This document shows, one piece after another, positions 16,075-25,455 of a stretch of 64,000 bases of DNA (the first letter of the stretch is position 1; the number at the start of each line of letters is the position of its first letter). The stretch comes from Lewinellaceae bacterium. Lineage in GTDB: Bacteria > Bacteroidota > Bacteroidia > Chitinophagales > Saprospiraceae. The notes under the pieces were generated by a model. The model made no database searches, was not told the DNA's origin, and was given only the letters and a program-made list of their open reading frames with translations. Location of the stretch: contig JACJXZ010000005.1 in assembly GCA_020636375.1 (NCBI GenBank), positions 248,001 to 312,000 on the forward strand, read 5' to 3'. The translations under genes and the position numbers were made by a program.

Positions 16075-19000
16075 TCACTCCAGCGGCAGGAACAAACTCA
16101 CCCGCGTCCCCGCCGCTTCTCCCCCTCCGTTTTTCAGGTCCTCTATCTCTACTGTGGCCTTCGCCTCGTAGATTTGGTTGATGATCTCGATGCGCTCGGC
16201 GGTCACCTTCATGCCGTGCGACTTGTGCAGGGTGGCCGATTTGCTTTTCAGGACTTTTGCCATTTCGCGGCCGATGCCGTTGTCTTCGACGACGATGGCC
16301 AGGCGCCCGTTCTGCGGAAAAGCTTCCACTTTCAGGTGGCAGTCGTCGCTTTCCTTGTGCATCAGGCCGTGCCAGATGGCGTTTTCCACGTAGGGCTGCA
16401 CCAGCATGGGCGGCACTTCGATGCTGCTGGTATCCAGTGCGGGAGAAATATGGATCGAGTAGGAAAAGCGGCCGACAAACCGCATGGATTCCAGCTCGAT
16501 GTAGAGGCGCAGGGCCTCCATCTCGTCCCGCAGGGAAACCAGGTCGCTGCGCGAGTTGTCGAGCACCAGGCGGATGAGGCGGGAGAACTTGGTCAGGTAG
16601 GCCGAAGCGGCGTCCGGCTCGTTGCGCTGGATGAAGCGGTTGATCGAATTGAGGCAGTTGAACAGGAAATGGGGGTTCATCTGGGAGCGCAGGGCCGCCA
16701 TTTCCACTTCTGCCAGCTTTTTATTGAATTCGGATTTCATTTGTTCTTCTCTTCGGATTTGTTGAATGCGCAGGCGGTAAGCACCGTAGCCCATTCCGGC
16801 GAATGCGGACAAAACCAGGGCGATGAACCAGCCCCTTCTCCAGAAGGGCGGCGCGACCCGGATGCCCACGGATTGCACTTCACCGCTCCAGACACTGTCT
16901 TTGTTCTTAGCTTTTAGACAAAATCGGTAGCTGCCGGGTGGCACTTTGGTGTAATTGGCGGACCGCCGGCTACCGGCTTCTATCCACTCCTTATCCAGCC
17001 CTTCCAGCTTGTAGTAGTAGGCATTTTCTTCCGGCAAGGTGTAATTCAGGGCAGCATACTGGATGGAGAAGAAGTTTTCGGAAGGTTTCAGGCGCAGCTC
17101 ATCGCCGAAGCGGATGCGGCGCCCTTCTTTTTTGTATTCTACCCCTCCTACTTTGAAAGCAGCCAGGGCAAGGCGGGGCGGGCGTTCGTCTGGCAGGAGG
17201 CTGTCGGGGTGAAAGCGGATAAAGCCGCGTTTGGTCCCGGAGAACAGCTCGCCGTTCAGGCCCACTGAAAACCCGTCGAGGTTGGCGTCGATCTTCAGGC
17301 CGTGGCGTTCGTCGTAATTGCGGATGGACAGGGTTCGGGGGTCCACGCTGCTGATGCCGCCGCCAGTGGCCAGCCAGAGGCGGCCGTTTTTGTCTTTGCC
17401 CATGCCTTCCAGCAGGGAATTGGCCAGTCCGTCTTCTTTGGTGAACAGGCGGGGCTGGCCCTGGGTATCATAACGGAATAACCCGTTCCGGCAGGCGATC
17501 CAGAGGTTCCCCTTCTCGTCCGTTTCCAGCCCGGTAATTTCTACCAGGGCCTGGCGCTTGCCATTGATCAGGAATTCCGGAAAGTGTGTCCACTTTCCGG
17601 ATGTCAGGTCAATGCGGTACAATCCTTCGCTGTTGGCGCCTATCCACAGGGTATTGCGGGCCGGGTTTGCCGCCAGGCAATAAGCGGAGCGCGGCGGCGG
17701 CATGCCTGCCGGAGGGCCGACATAGCTGAGCGTGCCTTTCTGCCGGCTGTAGCGCAACACGCCGGCCCGCCATTTGGCGATCCAGAGATCGCCCCCGGCG
17801 TCCTCTTCTATGTCAAAAGTTACCCGGTCAGTCACCCCGGGGGGCAGGGGCGGCTTCTCAACGAGCCGCAGCTTGCGCTTGCCTAAATCTGCCTGATACA
17901 GCCCCCCGCCGGCCAGCAGCCAGGTGATGCCCCGGCTGTCGCGGAAAAAACGGGTGGGCGAATGCTGGAAAGAGGGCTGAAACTCCCGGCTGATGTCTCT
18001 GGATTTGCCCGTCGCCGGGTCATACAGCAGGATCATGTTGGTATAAAAGGAGCTGATGTAATACAGCCCGTCTTCCGGGTTTTCGTAAATATCGAAGACC
18101 GAATTGTCATAATCGTAAGGGGGATGGGCTTCCAGGAATACATGCCGGAAGCCCTGCAGGCGGGGGTCCAGCTTGCTCAGCCCGCCGGAGGTGCCGATCC
18201 AGAGGATGCCGTCGGGGTCCGCATAAGCCGAAGTGGGGCTGGCGGCAGGAAAGCTGTAGGGGTCGTCCGGCCGGTGTTGAACCGGAAAGAACTGCCCTTT
18301 TTCCGGGTACAGGATGCCGGGCTGGCTCATCCAGACGCCGCCCCCGGGCAGGAGGGCTACATGGGTCGTGGCGTTGATATAGCTGCTCGGAACGACATTC
18401 CAGTTCTGCCATTCGCCGGAAACCGGATTACAGGAAAACAAATCCTGCCCGAAAACGGTAAACCAGATCAACCCCCGCTTTTCATCGGTGCAAACGGCCT
18501 GGGGGCCAAACTTCAGCTGGATACCCTCCAGGTTGTAAAAAGCAAACTGCCTGGAGGGCAGGTGGAAGCTGAACAGGCCGTGCAGGCTGCCGGCCCAGGC
18601 CTCGTCCGGGCTTTTGTACGTTACCGAAGTAAAGCCATTGGCGGCGAGGCGATAGTGTTCCGGGCGTTGATTTTCCGGCAATTCCGGCGCTTCCAGCCAT
18701 TCGTAGGCCAGGCTGCCGGGAGGGAACCAGGCCAGCCGCGGCCCGTCGCGGGTAATGGCTACATGCCCCTGGCTGCCGATAAAAATGGTGCAGCCGTTAT
18801 TGAAGGACCAGTTGGCTTCGTCTTCCGGGCGGGCAGGCACCCGCTGGAAAGTATCCCGCGCCGGGTCGTAAATATCGATGCCCCGGTTGTGGGCGATCCA
18901 GAGGCGGCCGTCGGGGGCTTCCGCCAGCGCCGCGATCGCTTCTCCGCCCGGCCCGTATCCCCGGCCCGGCTCGGGCAGGAAAACTTCAAACTCGTACCCG

Positions 19001-19191
19001 TCGAAGCGGTTCAGGCCGTTGACTGTGCCCACCCAGAGGAAACCCCGGCTGTCGCGCAGCACACAACGCACCTCATTGTGGGAAAGGCCGTCCCGCGTAG
19101 TGAAATTTTCAAAATGGAAGTCCTTCTGCGCACTCGTGCACAGCCACCACAGTAAACCGGACAACATCAGGGCCAGGCGGCGCATAGGCAT
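16075..19191 (-). CDS. Sensor histidine kinase: propeller, Y_Y_Y, LytS-type kinase
   Basis: 1038 residues. Signal peptide 1-about 22. A two-propeller periplasmic sensor of Reg_prop repeats fills about 25-690 (FTTRDGLSHNEVRCVLRDSR, then many W-x-G/D-T-x-G-L blades). A Y_Y_Y domain covers about 705-775 (NYTLPEENAYYYKLEGLDKE). One membrane helix lies at about 788-807. The kinase is of the His_kinase type: MNPHFLFN with His841, N-box PYVENAIWHGL (Asn937) and G-box EDNGIGRE (about 969-976). It has no receiver or AraC domain of its own, unlike hybrid systems, so phosphotransfer to the LytTR regulator at 14922-15665 is inferred. Such sensors often detect polysaccharide fragments, but the ligand here is unknown. 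A -7-like TAACTTTG lies at 19300-19293. Confidence 0.93.
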   Translation of the reverse strand: MPMRRLALMLSGLLWWLCTSAQKDFHFENFTTRDGLSHNEVRCVLRDSRGFLWVGTVNGLNRFDGYEFEVFLPEPGRGYGPGGEAIAALAEAPDGRLWIAHNRGIDIYDPARDTFQRVPARPEDEANWSFNNGCTIFIGSQGHVAITRDGPRLAWFPPGSLAYEWLEAPELPENQRPEHYRLAANGFTSVTYKSPDEAWAGSLHGLFSFHLPSRQFAFYNLEGIQLKFGPQAVCTDEKRGLIWFTVFGQDLFSCNPVSGEWQNWNVVPSSYINATTHVALLPGGGVWMSQPGILYPEKGQFFPVQHRPDDPYSFPAASPTSAYADPDGILWIGTSGGLSKLDPRLQGFRHVFLEAHPPYDYDNSVFDIYENPEDGLYYISSFYTNMILLYDPATGKSRDISREFQPSFQHSPTRFFRDSRGITWLLAGGGLYQADLGKRKLRLVEKPPLPPGVTDRVTFDIEEDAGGDLWIAKWRAGVLRYSRQKGTLSYVGPPAGMPPPRSAYCLAANPARNTLWIGANSEGLYRIDLTSGKWTHFPEFLINGKRQALVEITGLETDEKGNLWIACRNGLFRYDTQGQPRLFTKEDGLANSLLEGMGKDKNGRLWLATGGGISSVDPRTLSIRNYDERHGLKIDANLDGFSVGLNGELFSGTKRGFIRFHPDSLLPDERPPRLALAAFKVGGVEYKKEGRRIRFGDELRLKPSENFFSIQYAALNYTLPEENAYYYKLEGLDKEWIEAGSRRSANYTKVPPGSYRFCLKAKNKDSVWSGEVQSVGIRVAPPFWRRGWFIALVLSAFAGMGYGAYRLRIQQIRREEQMKSEFNKKLAEVEMAALRSQMNPHFLFNCLNSINRFIQRNEPDAASAYLTKFSRLIRLVLDNSRSDLVSLRDEMEALRLYIELESMRFVGRFSYSIHISPALDTSSIEVPPMLVQPYVENAIWHGLMHKESDDCHLKVEAFPQNGRLAIVVEDNGIGREMAKVLKSKSATLHKSHGMKVTAERIEIINQIYEAKATVEIEDLKNGGGEAAGTRVSLFLPLE

Positions 19192-19250
19192 TATGTTTGC
19201 AGGAAAGAAGAGGGAAAGACCTGGAGAAGGGGGGAGGGGGAATCAGCGCC

Positions 19251-19292
19251 CTATCTCCCTATCTCCCTATCTCCCCGTCTCCCCGTCTCCCG
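19251..19292. repeat. CTATCTCCCTATCTCCC short tandem repeat
   Basis: Four to five copies of CTATCTCCC / CCGTCTCCC in the leader region of the sensor kinase gene. On the kinase mRNA it is a GA-rich stretch ahead of the start codon. Confidence 0.75.
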
Positions 19293-19396
19293 CAAAGTTA
19301 CGCAGCCCCGCCCTTATCGAAGGCATCAATTTACAATTGAAGGGATTGGGTTTATATTCTGCATTTCTTTGTGCTACATACTTCTCCTATACTGCA

Positions 19397-20839
19397 CTAT
19401 TCCTTCTCCTCAATCTCCGGCACCTTCCCCATCACTTCTTCAATACTGAGATACTTCACCGGCCCCAGCGCTTCCACCTCCTTCCCGATCAGCTCGCGGT
19501 CGCCCACCACCACCAGGATCATCTTTTCCGGATCGACGTACTGCCGCGCCGCCGCCTCCACTTGTTCTTCCGTGACGGCCAGCAGCCGATCCACCCGGCG
19601 GTTGAGGTAATCCTGCGGGAGATCGTAGAACACCACGTCGGCCAGGTTGGCGGCGATAGACTCCACATCCTGAAACTCCCCGGGGAAGCCCAGGGCCAGG
19701 TAATTGCGCGCCTTGTCTACCTCTTCTTCCGATACTTCCCGGATGCCTCTGAGTTCCCTGAGGAACTCCCGGATGGCCGGGCCGGTCACGTCGGATTGCA
19801 CGTCGGCATAGGCCATGAAGTAGCCCTGGTGGCGGGGCTGCCAGAAGAAAGACCGGGCCCCATAGGCATATCCATGCTCTTCCCGGATGTTCTGGTTGAG
19901 GCGGGAGGTAAAGGAGGCACCCAGGATGGTGTTCATCACCGTGATGGGGTATTCGTCCGGCGTCTGGCGGCTCAGGCCGGGCTGGCCGAACCGCAGGACG
20001 GACTGGGCGGCACCCGGTTTGTCGATCAGGTAAATGGCGAACTGCTCCCGCTGGGGAGGGGGTGGGACATCCCGGCTTTGGATCTGGCCGCCTTGCCATC
20101 CGGACAGGGTGCCGCTGAGCTTTTTCTTCAGGACTTCCGTTTCGATATCCCCAACCACGATCAGGAAGGAGTTGGCAGGGGTGATATATGTGCGGTGAAA
20201 GTCCCGGAGGTTTTGTGCCGTCAGTTTTTTCAGGGTGGCCTCCGTACCGGACCCGGAGCGTCCGTAGGGATGGTCTTTGCCGTAGAGGAGCTGGCTGAAA
20301 GCTTCGGAGGCTATGGCCTGTGGTTCGTCGTGTGCCTGGGCCAGGGCGACCAGGGCTTCGGTGCGTTTCCGCTCCAGTTCTTCCGCTGCAAAGCGGGGGC
20401 GCAGCAGCACGTCGGCAAAGAGCGGCAGCGCCTTATCCAGTTTGGAAGCGGGCGTGAACAGGCGCAGGCCGAGTTCTTCCCGGTTGGCATAAGTGTTCAG
20501 GGAAACGCCAAGGAAATCGATCTCTTCCGAGAGTTCCAGGGCATTGCGCTCCCCGGCCCCTTCGTCCATCATGTCGGCCGTCATTTCCGCCAGGCCCAGC
20601 TGGCCGGGCGGATCGCAGATGCTCCCGGCCTTGCTCACCAGGATGAACTGCAGGAGAGGAAGGCCGTGCTGCTCCACCAGGTAGACCGGCAGGCCGTTGG
20701 CCATAATAAAATGCTGTACTTCGGGCAGCTGCAGCGGCTGCGGAGCACCGGGCTGCGGATACTGGCTGCGGTCGGCTTTCTGGGCTGCCGCCGTCGTCGC
20801 GGCGAACAGCAGGCAGAAAATGATAAGATGTATTTTCAT
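19397..20839 (-). CDS. M16-family peptidase-like protein, non-catalytic subunit
   Basis: 480 residues with a signal peptide (cleavage after TTAAAQ, about residue 20). The M16 fold is clear (MANGLPVYLVEQHGLPLLQF, GDIETEVLKKKL, IREEHGYAYGARSFF), but the place of the HxxEH zinc site reads GLAEMTADMMDEG (82-94), lacking both His. This matches the non-catalytic partner of two-subunit M16 peptidases. The start codon overlaps the stop of the catalytic gene (ATGA, 20836-20839), so the two are translationally coupled and probably form a heterodimer in the periplasm. Confidence 0.9.
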   Translation of the reverse strand: MKIHLIIFCLLFAATTAAAQKADRSQYPQPGAPQPLQLPEVQHFIMANGLPVYLVEQHGLPLLQFILVSKAGSICDPPGQLGLAEMTADMMDEGAGERNALELSEEIDFLGVSLNTYANREELGLRLFTPASKLDKALPLFADVLLRPRFAAEELERKRTEALVALAQAHDEPQAIASEAFSQLLYGKDHPYGRSGSGTEATLKKLTAQNLRDFHRTYITPANSFLIVVGDIETEVLKKKLSGTLSGWQGGQIQSRDVPPPPQREQFAIYLIDKPGAAQSVLRFGQPGLSRQTPDEYPITVMNTILGASFTSRLNQNIREEHGYAYGARSFFWQPRHQGYFMAYADVQSDVTGPAIREFLRELRGIREVSEEEVDKARNYLALGFPGEFQDVESIAANLADVVFYDLPQDYLNRRVDRLLAVTEEQVEAAARQYVDPEKMILVVVGDRELIGKEVEALGPVKYLSIEEVMGKVPEIEEKE

Positions 20840-22320
20840 GGCTTCACCTTGTCTTTTTTAGAAACGGCTAATCCGGTTTGCCCTTCCGGCACCATGCTCA
20901 GCAGCACCCGCTGCTGCGGGTTGAGATACTTCCGGGCCATGGCCGAAAGGTCTTCCACGGACAGGGAGGTGTATCGGCTGAGGTCTTCGTTGGCGTAATC
21001 GGGGTTGCCGGTGTAATAATAATATTTGTTCAGCGCGTCAGCCTTGCGCTGCAGGTCCTGGAACGACCGCAGCATGCCCACCTCAATCTGGTTGACGGCG
21101 CGCTGCAGCTCCCGCCCGGTGGGCGGGTTCTCTTCTTTCAGCCCTTCGATCCCGGCGTCGATCGCGGCCAGGAGTTCCTCCAGGGAATGGCCGGGCCGGG
21201 CCGTGGCCGTCAGCACGAACATGGACTCCAGGGCGCGGGACCCCTGAAAGGCCGAAACGTCCTGGGCGATGCCCAGCTCATAGACCAGCTTTTTGTAGAG
21301 GCGGGAGTTTTTGCCGCCGGCCAGGATGTCGGCAAGGACATCCATCTCGGCATCGCCTGGCGTATAATAGGAAGGCGTCGGGTAGGCCAGGTAGAGGCGC
21401 GGCAGTTGCACGTTGTCCTCCAGAGTGAGGTATTCCGGGCCGTTGAGCACAAACGGCCGGGACGGCGGAGGCAATACTTCCTCCCCCGCCGGTATCTCGG
21501 CGAACCAGTAGCGGACGCGCTCCAGGGCCTGCCCGGGGTCGATGTCGCCGGCAATCACCAGGACCGCGTTATTGGGGCTGTAGTAGCGGCGGAAAAACTC
21601 CACCACGTCCTCGTAAGAGGCAGCCGTCAGGTCCTCCATGTAGCCGATGGTAGGCCAGCTATAAGGGTGCCCTTCCGGGTACAGGCTTTCCGCCAGCTTG
21701 ATCCAGGCCTGGCCATAGGGGCGGTTCTCGTAGGATTGTCGGCGCTCGTTCTTCACTACGTCCCGCTGCCCATCCACTTTTTCGGGGGACATGGCATCCA
21801 GGAGGTAACCCATGCGGTCTGACTCCAGGAACAGGGCGGCGTCCAGGGCACTGGAGGGCAGGATTTCGTAGTAATTGGTGCGGTCGGTATTGGTAGAGCC
21901 GTTGTTGTTGCCGCCGACGGATTCCAGCAGGTTGTCAAAGTCGCCCTCCGCCACATGGCCGGAGCCTTCGAACATGATGTGCTCGAAGAGGTGGGCAAAG
22001 CCGGTGCGCCCCGGCTTCTCGTAGCCGGACCCCACGTGGTACCAGACGTTGACCGCCACCATGGGCACCCGGTGGTCTTCGTGCAAGATGACGGTCAGCC
22101 CGTTGGGCAGGGTGTGGATTTGATAGGGCAGCTGCAGGACAGGAGGTTGGGCAAAAACGCTTATAGCAGACAGGATTAACAGGATGGACAGGATTTGCCG
22201 AACCAGCGGGCAAACGCATGTGCATCTTGTAAATCCTGTCAATCCTGTCTGATAAAATTCATCGCGCAATCCTGGCCCAGGCAACCGGCCGGCCATCCGG
22301 CATGACATTCTGTTCATCAT
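20836..22320 (-). CDS. M16-family zinc metallopeptidase, catalytic subunit
   Basis: 494 residues in the longest frame. The catalytic motif FAHLFEHIMFEG has zinc ligands His110 and His114, catalytic Glu113 and the distal Glu192 in VVKNERRQSYENR. The fold continues with GYMEDLTAASYEDVVEFFRR and GKNSRLYKKLVYELGIA. The start is uncertain: the signal peptide (VRQILSILLILSAISVFAQ) begins only at residue 40, and all ATG codons lie upstream of it at 22320-22296. Both the signal peptide and the preceding codons are made of an ACAGGATT-type repeat (22150-22255) also found between other genes. A non-ATG start near 22205 would give a normal secreted protein. Confidence 0.88.
   Translation of the reverse strand: MMNRMSCRMAGRLPGPGLRDEFYQTGLTGFTRCTCVCPLVRQILSILLILSAISVFAQPPVLQLPYQIHTLPNGLTVILHEDHRVPMVAVNVWYHVGSGYEKPGRTGFAHLFEHIMFEGSGHVAEGDFDNLLESVGGNNNGSTNTDRTNYYEILPSSALDAALFLESDRMGYLLDAMSPEKVDGQRDVVKNERRQSYENRPYGQAWIKLAESLYPEGHPYSWPTIGYMEDLTAASYEDVVEFFRRYYSPNNAVLVIAGDIDPGQALERVRYWFAEIPAGEEVLPPPSRPFVLNGPEYLTLEDNVQLPRLYLAYPTPSYYTPGDAEMDVLADILAGGKNSRLYKKLVYELGIAQDVSAFQGSRALESMFVLTATARPGHSLEELLAAIDAGIEGLKEENPPTGRELQRAVNQIEVGMLRSFQDLQRKADALNKYYYYTGNPDYANEDLSRYTSLSVEDLSAMARKYLNPQQRVLLSMVPEGQTGLAVSKKDKVKP
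22150..22255. repeat. ACAGGATTNACAGG repeats inside the M16 reading frame
   Basis: AGACAGGATTAACAGGATGG followed by ACAGGATTT, then the inverted words AAATCCTGTCAATCCTGTCT at about 22231-22250. The first block encodes the hydrophobic core of the signal peptide. The same words occur at 43705-43720 and in the tandem array at 43740-43975. Confidence 0.75.
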
Positions 22321-22501
22321 CGTCTGTTATTGATTAGGTCCGGAAAGGTACGGACTATTGAGGAGTAAATTGGGGGGAATATTGCAAAAAAAGGATGGTT
22401 ATACTCATAAGAGAGGTCTCCGACTACCAGCCCGATTTTTACTTCCGCAACAGCAAAGCGCCAAAACGCCTGTTAACCACGAACCTGCCCTGCTAAATAA
22501 A

Positions 22502-23494
22502 CTAATTTACCAGAAACTGGCTAAAATCCCCAACGATCCTGTCCATAAAACCATTGATGTGTTCATCAATTTTCAGAAGCTCCGGATTTCCCCCGTGCCA
22601 CTTCACGATCTCTTTCACCCCTTCGCGGAAGGGGATTTGTGGGTTGAAATCAGGCACCAGGCTTCTGATTTTTGCATTGTCAAAGATCATGCTGTGCGCC
22701 TTGTCGCCCAGCAGCCCGTCGCCGGTCGCTTTGTCGTACCGGGCTATGATATCTGACGGGACATGCACCAGGCGAGGTTCTACCTGCAGCTCTCTGGCGA
22801 AAATCCGGTAGATGTTGTTCCACGGCAGCCACTCGTCGGACGTGATGTGTAAGGCTTCGTTGATGGCGGCCTTTTTTCCCAACAGGCCGACGAGCCCAAC
22901 CGCAAAATCTTTGTGGTGGGTCAGCGTCCAGAGCGAGGTGCCGTCTCCGTGCACGACGAGCGGCAGGCCCTGCTTCATCCGGTGCAGGGCTGTGTACCCA
23001 CCGATCAGCGGGACCTTGGTTTTGTCGTAGGTATGCGACGGGCGGACAATGGTGTATGGAAACCCGTTTTTGGCAAATTCTTCCCGCAACAGGTTCTCGC
23101 AGGCTATTTTATTCCTCGAGTATTCCCAAAACGGATTTTCCAGCGGGGTGTCCTCCGTTATGGGAAGTTGTTCCGGCGGCGTCTGGTAGGCAGAGGCCGA
23201 ACTGATAAACACGAATTGGTCCGTTTTTCCCGAAAACAGGGCTATACCGTTCCGGATATCCCGAGGCTCAAAGGCAATCCAATCCACCACCGCGTCGAAA
23301 TGATGGCCCTGGATGGCCTTGCGCGTTTTTTCGACATCCCTGATATCCGAAATGATGGTTTTCACCCCTTCTACCTGCCGCAGCCCGGCGCTTTTCCCCC
23401 GGTTGAGGTGGTATAAATCAATGCCCCGGGAGACGGCCAGTTCTGAGCAGGCAGAGCTGATGACGCCGGTGCCGCCAATGAATAGTACTTTCAT
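22502..23494 (-). CDS. NAD-dependent epimerase/dehydratase (extended SDR)
   Basis: 330 residues. Rossmann start MKVLFIGGTGVISSACSELA with the GGTGxxS variant of the dinucleotide-binding loop, then the acidic/NRG stretch HLNRGKS. FVFISSASAYQ and EYSRNKIACE supply the Ser and YxxxK catalytic residues. The C-terminal part (WTLTHHKDFAVGLVGLLG, NEALHITSDEWLPWNNIY) resembles the group related to chloroplast CSP41 and sugar-nucleotide epimerases. The substrate is not evident. The 180 bases on its downstream side carry no gene. Confidence 0.85.
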   Translation of the reverse strand: MKVLFIGGTGVISSACSELAVSRGIDLYHLNRGKSAGLRQVEGVKTIISDIRDVEKTRKAIQGHHFDAVVDWIAFEPRDIRNGIALFSGKTDQFVFISSASAYQTPPEQLPITEDTPLENPFWEYSRNKIACENLLREEFAKNGFPYTIVRPSHTYDKTKVPLIGGYTALHRMKQGLPLVVHGDGTSLWTLTHHKDFAVGLVGLLGKKAAINEALHITSDEWLPWNNIYRIFARELQVEPRLVHVPSDIIARYDKATGDGLLGDKAHSMIFDNAKIRSLVPDFNPQIPFREGVKEIVKWHGGNPELLKIDEHINGFMDRIVGDFSQFLVN

Positions 23495-23724
23495 TTTGTT
23501 GTTTTTTACGTGATAGGATTTTGGGCCGATTATCGTTCTTTTGTTTAGGTAACTATTTTATATGGCTGCCACTCTAATATTGGACAGCCAGGCAGCCGTT
23601 CATGCAATATACACAGCCCTGCGCAACTCATGGGCCCGTACACCGTACACAGTCCGAACAGCGAGCAACGCTGAGCAAGCTTACGCAAAATTTGGGTATC
23701 TTTGCCCCGAAAAACCAAAGCCCG

Positions 23725-25452
23725 ATGACGAAACTTCCGTATGGGATCAGCAATTTCGAACTATTGTCCGGCGAGGGCTATCTGTATGTCGACCGGACGC
23801 CCTACCTTGATGTACTGGAAAGCCTGAGCCAGCGGTACCTGTTTTTCGTGCGCCCCCGCCGGTTCGGGAAGAGTCTGTTCCTTTCGGTGCTGGAATACTA
23901 CTACGGCATTCAGTACAAGGACAAATTTGAGCGCCTGTTCGGCAAGTACTACATCGGCAGGCGGCCAACGGCCCTGGCCAATAAGTACCTCATCCTGAAG
24001 TTTGATTTTTCTCAGATGGATACTTCTTCCTTTGAAGGCACTTATCAGTCATTTTTACACAACGTAAAAAACGGCGCACTGGAATTTTTAGGGAGGTATT
24101 GCCAATTTTTCAACCAGGAGGACGCCCAAGGCGCCAAAGAGGCAACTTTCCCTGCTCATGTTTTGCAACGCTTGCTTCTGGCAACCAAGCTGAAAGCGCC
24201 CGATCACAAGATTTACCTCCTGATAGACGAATACGACCATTTCGCCAATGAAATTCTCTCGTTTCGTTTTGATGATTTTCAGGAAATGGTGGGAAAAAAT
24301 GGCTTTGTCCGCAAGTTTTACGAAGCGGTCAAAGTAGGCACCCAAAGCGGCACGATAGACCGGCTGTTCATTACCGGCGTCTCTCCCCTAACCCTGGACA
24401 GCCTCACCAGCGGGTTTAACATTTCCACCAATATCAGCCTGCACAGGGAATTCAATGCCCTGATGGGCTTTACACAAAGCGAAGTAAGAGATATCCTGAG
24501 AGGGATCGACATGCCGGAGGAAAAGGAGGAGGAAGTGCTGGCGCTAATGAAAGGATGGTACAATGGTTATCGGTTTGCCAAAGAAGCCGCAGAGCAGGTC
24601 TACAATCCGGATATGGTGCTGTACTTTGCCGCTGAATATATCCGCGACAAACGGTATCCGGAAGATTTATTAGACCCCAATATCGCCAGCGATTACAGCA
24701 AAATCCGCCGCTTGTTTAAAATCAAAGGCAAAGAAAAAGAACACCTCCAATACCTGGACGAACTGCTGACCACCGGGCAAATCAGCGCTCAGCTGGTCCG
24801 CCAATTTGAATTGGAACGGCGGTTTGACCGGAATGATTTTATCAGCTTGTTGTATTATACGGGCATCATCACAATCCACAAAAGCAGCCTGGCCAGCGTG
24901 ATCTTAAAAATGCCCAATTATGTAATCGAACAGCTGTACTATCAATATTTTCATCAGGTGGCATTGGAACGAAGCCGGCTTCCTGCAAACCAGATAGACC
25001 TGCACGAAATAATCCGCGTTTTGGCCCTGGACAACCAAATGCAACCCTTAATTGATTATACCCAGCAGATTCTGACGGCGCTTTCCACCCGGGACAAGAT
25101 CAATTTTGACGAAAAATACATCAAAGCCATCTTTACATCCGTCCTGTTCACGGTCGGCATTTATACTATCCACCACGAGTTCGAAGTCAAAAAATCGGCG
25201 ACCGGCAAGGGATACGTCGATATCCTATTGCAAAAACGCCCCCCTTTCGAAACGAGGTATCAATTCGCCATAGAACTCAAATACCTCAGAAAAGCGGACG
25301 CCGCCAGGGCGGAAGCCGTAAAAGAAGAAGCCGCCGGGCAGCTCCAACACTATCTCCGCGCTGACGCTTACCTGCAAAAACTGGAGAACCTGAAAGCTTA
25401 TGTGGTGCTGTTTGTAGGCAACGAAGGGGAGTTTGTGGCGGTGAGCGGATAG
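23725..25452 (+). CDS. AAA-ATPase-like / PD-(D/E)XK nuclease family protein
   Basis: 575 residues from the ATG at 23725. A longer frame begins at 23602, but a -7 box TATCTTTG at 23697-23704 sits just before 23725 and supports the shorter start. The N-terminus (PYGISNFELLSGEGYLYVDR) and FVRPRRFGKSLFL (42-54, a P-loop-like segment) mark the AAA-ATPase-like domain PF09820; IYLLIDEYDHF is its Walker-B-like part. The C-terminus has a PD-(D/E)XK core, with Asp499 in GYVDILLQKR and Glu517-x-Lys519 in FAIELKYLRK. The family is abundant, with many paralogues, in Bacteroidota. Its role is not established; mobile or defence functions have been suggested from its nuclease fold. Confidence 0.9.
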   Translation: MTKLPYGISNFELLSGEGYLYVDRTPYLDVLESLSQRYLFFVRPRRFGKSLFLSVLEYYYGIQYKDKFERLFGKYYIGRRPTALANKYLILKFDFSQMDTSSFEGTYQSFLHNVKNGALEFLGRYCQFFNQEDAQGAKEATFPAHVLQRLLLATKLKAPDHKIYLLIDEYDHFANEILSFRFDDFQEMVGKNGFVRKFYEAVKVGTQSGTIDRLFITGVSPLTLDSLTSGFNISTNISLHREFNALMGFTQSEVRDILRGIDMPEEKEEEVLALMKGWYNGYRFAKEAAEQVYNPDMVLYFAAEYIRDKRYPEDLLDPNIASDYSKIRRLFKIKGKEKEHLQYLDELLTTGQISAQLVRQFELERRFDRNDFISLLYYTGIITIHKSSLASVILKMPNYVIEQLYYQYFHQVALERSRLPANQIDLHEIIRVLALDNQMQPLIDYTQQILTALSTRDKINFDEKYIKAIFTSVLFTVGIYTIHHEFEVKKSATGKGYVDILLQKRPPFETRYQFAIELKYLRKADAARAEAVKEEAAGQLQHYLRADAYLQKLENLKAYVVLFVGNEGEFVAVSG

Positions 25453-25455
25453 TCG

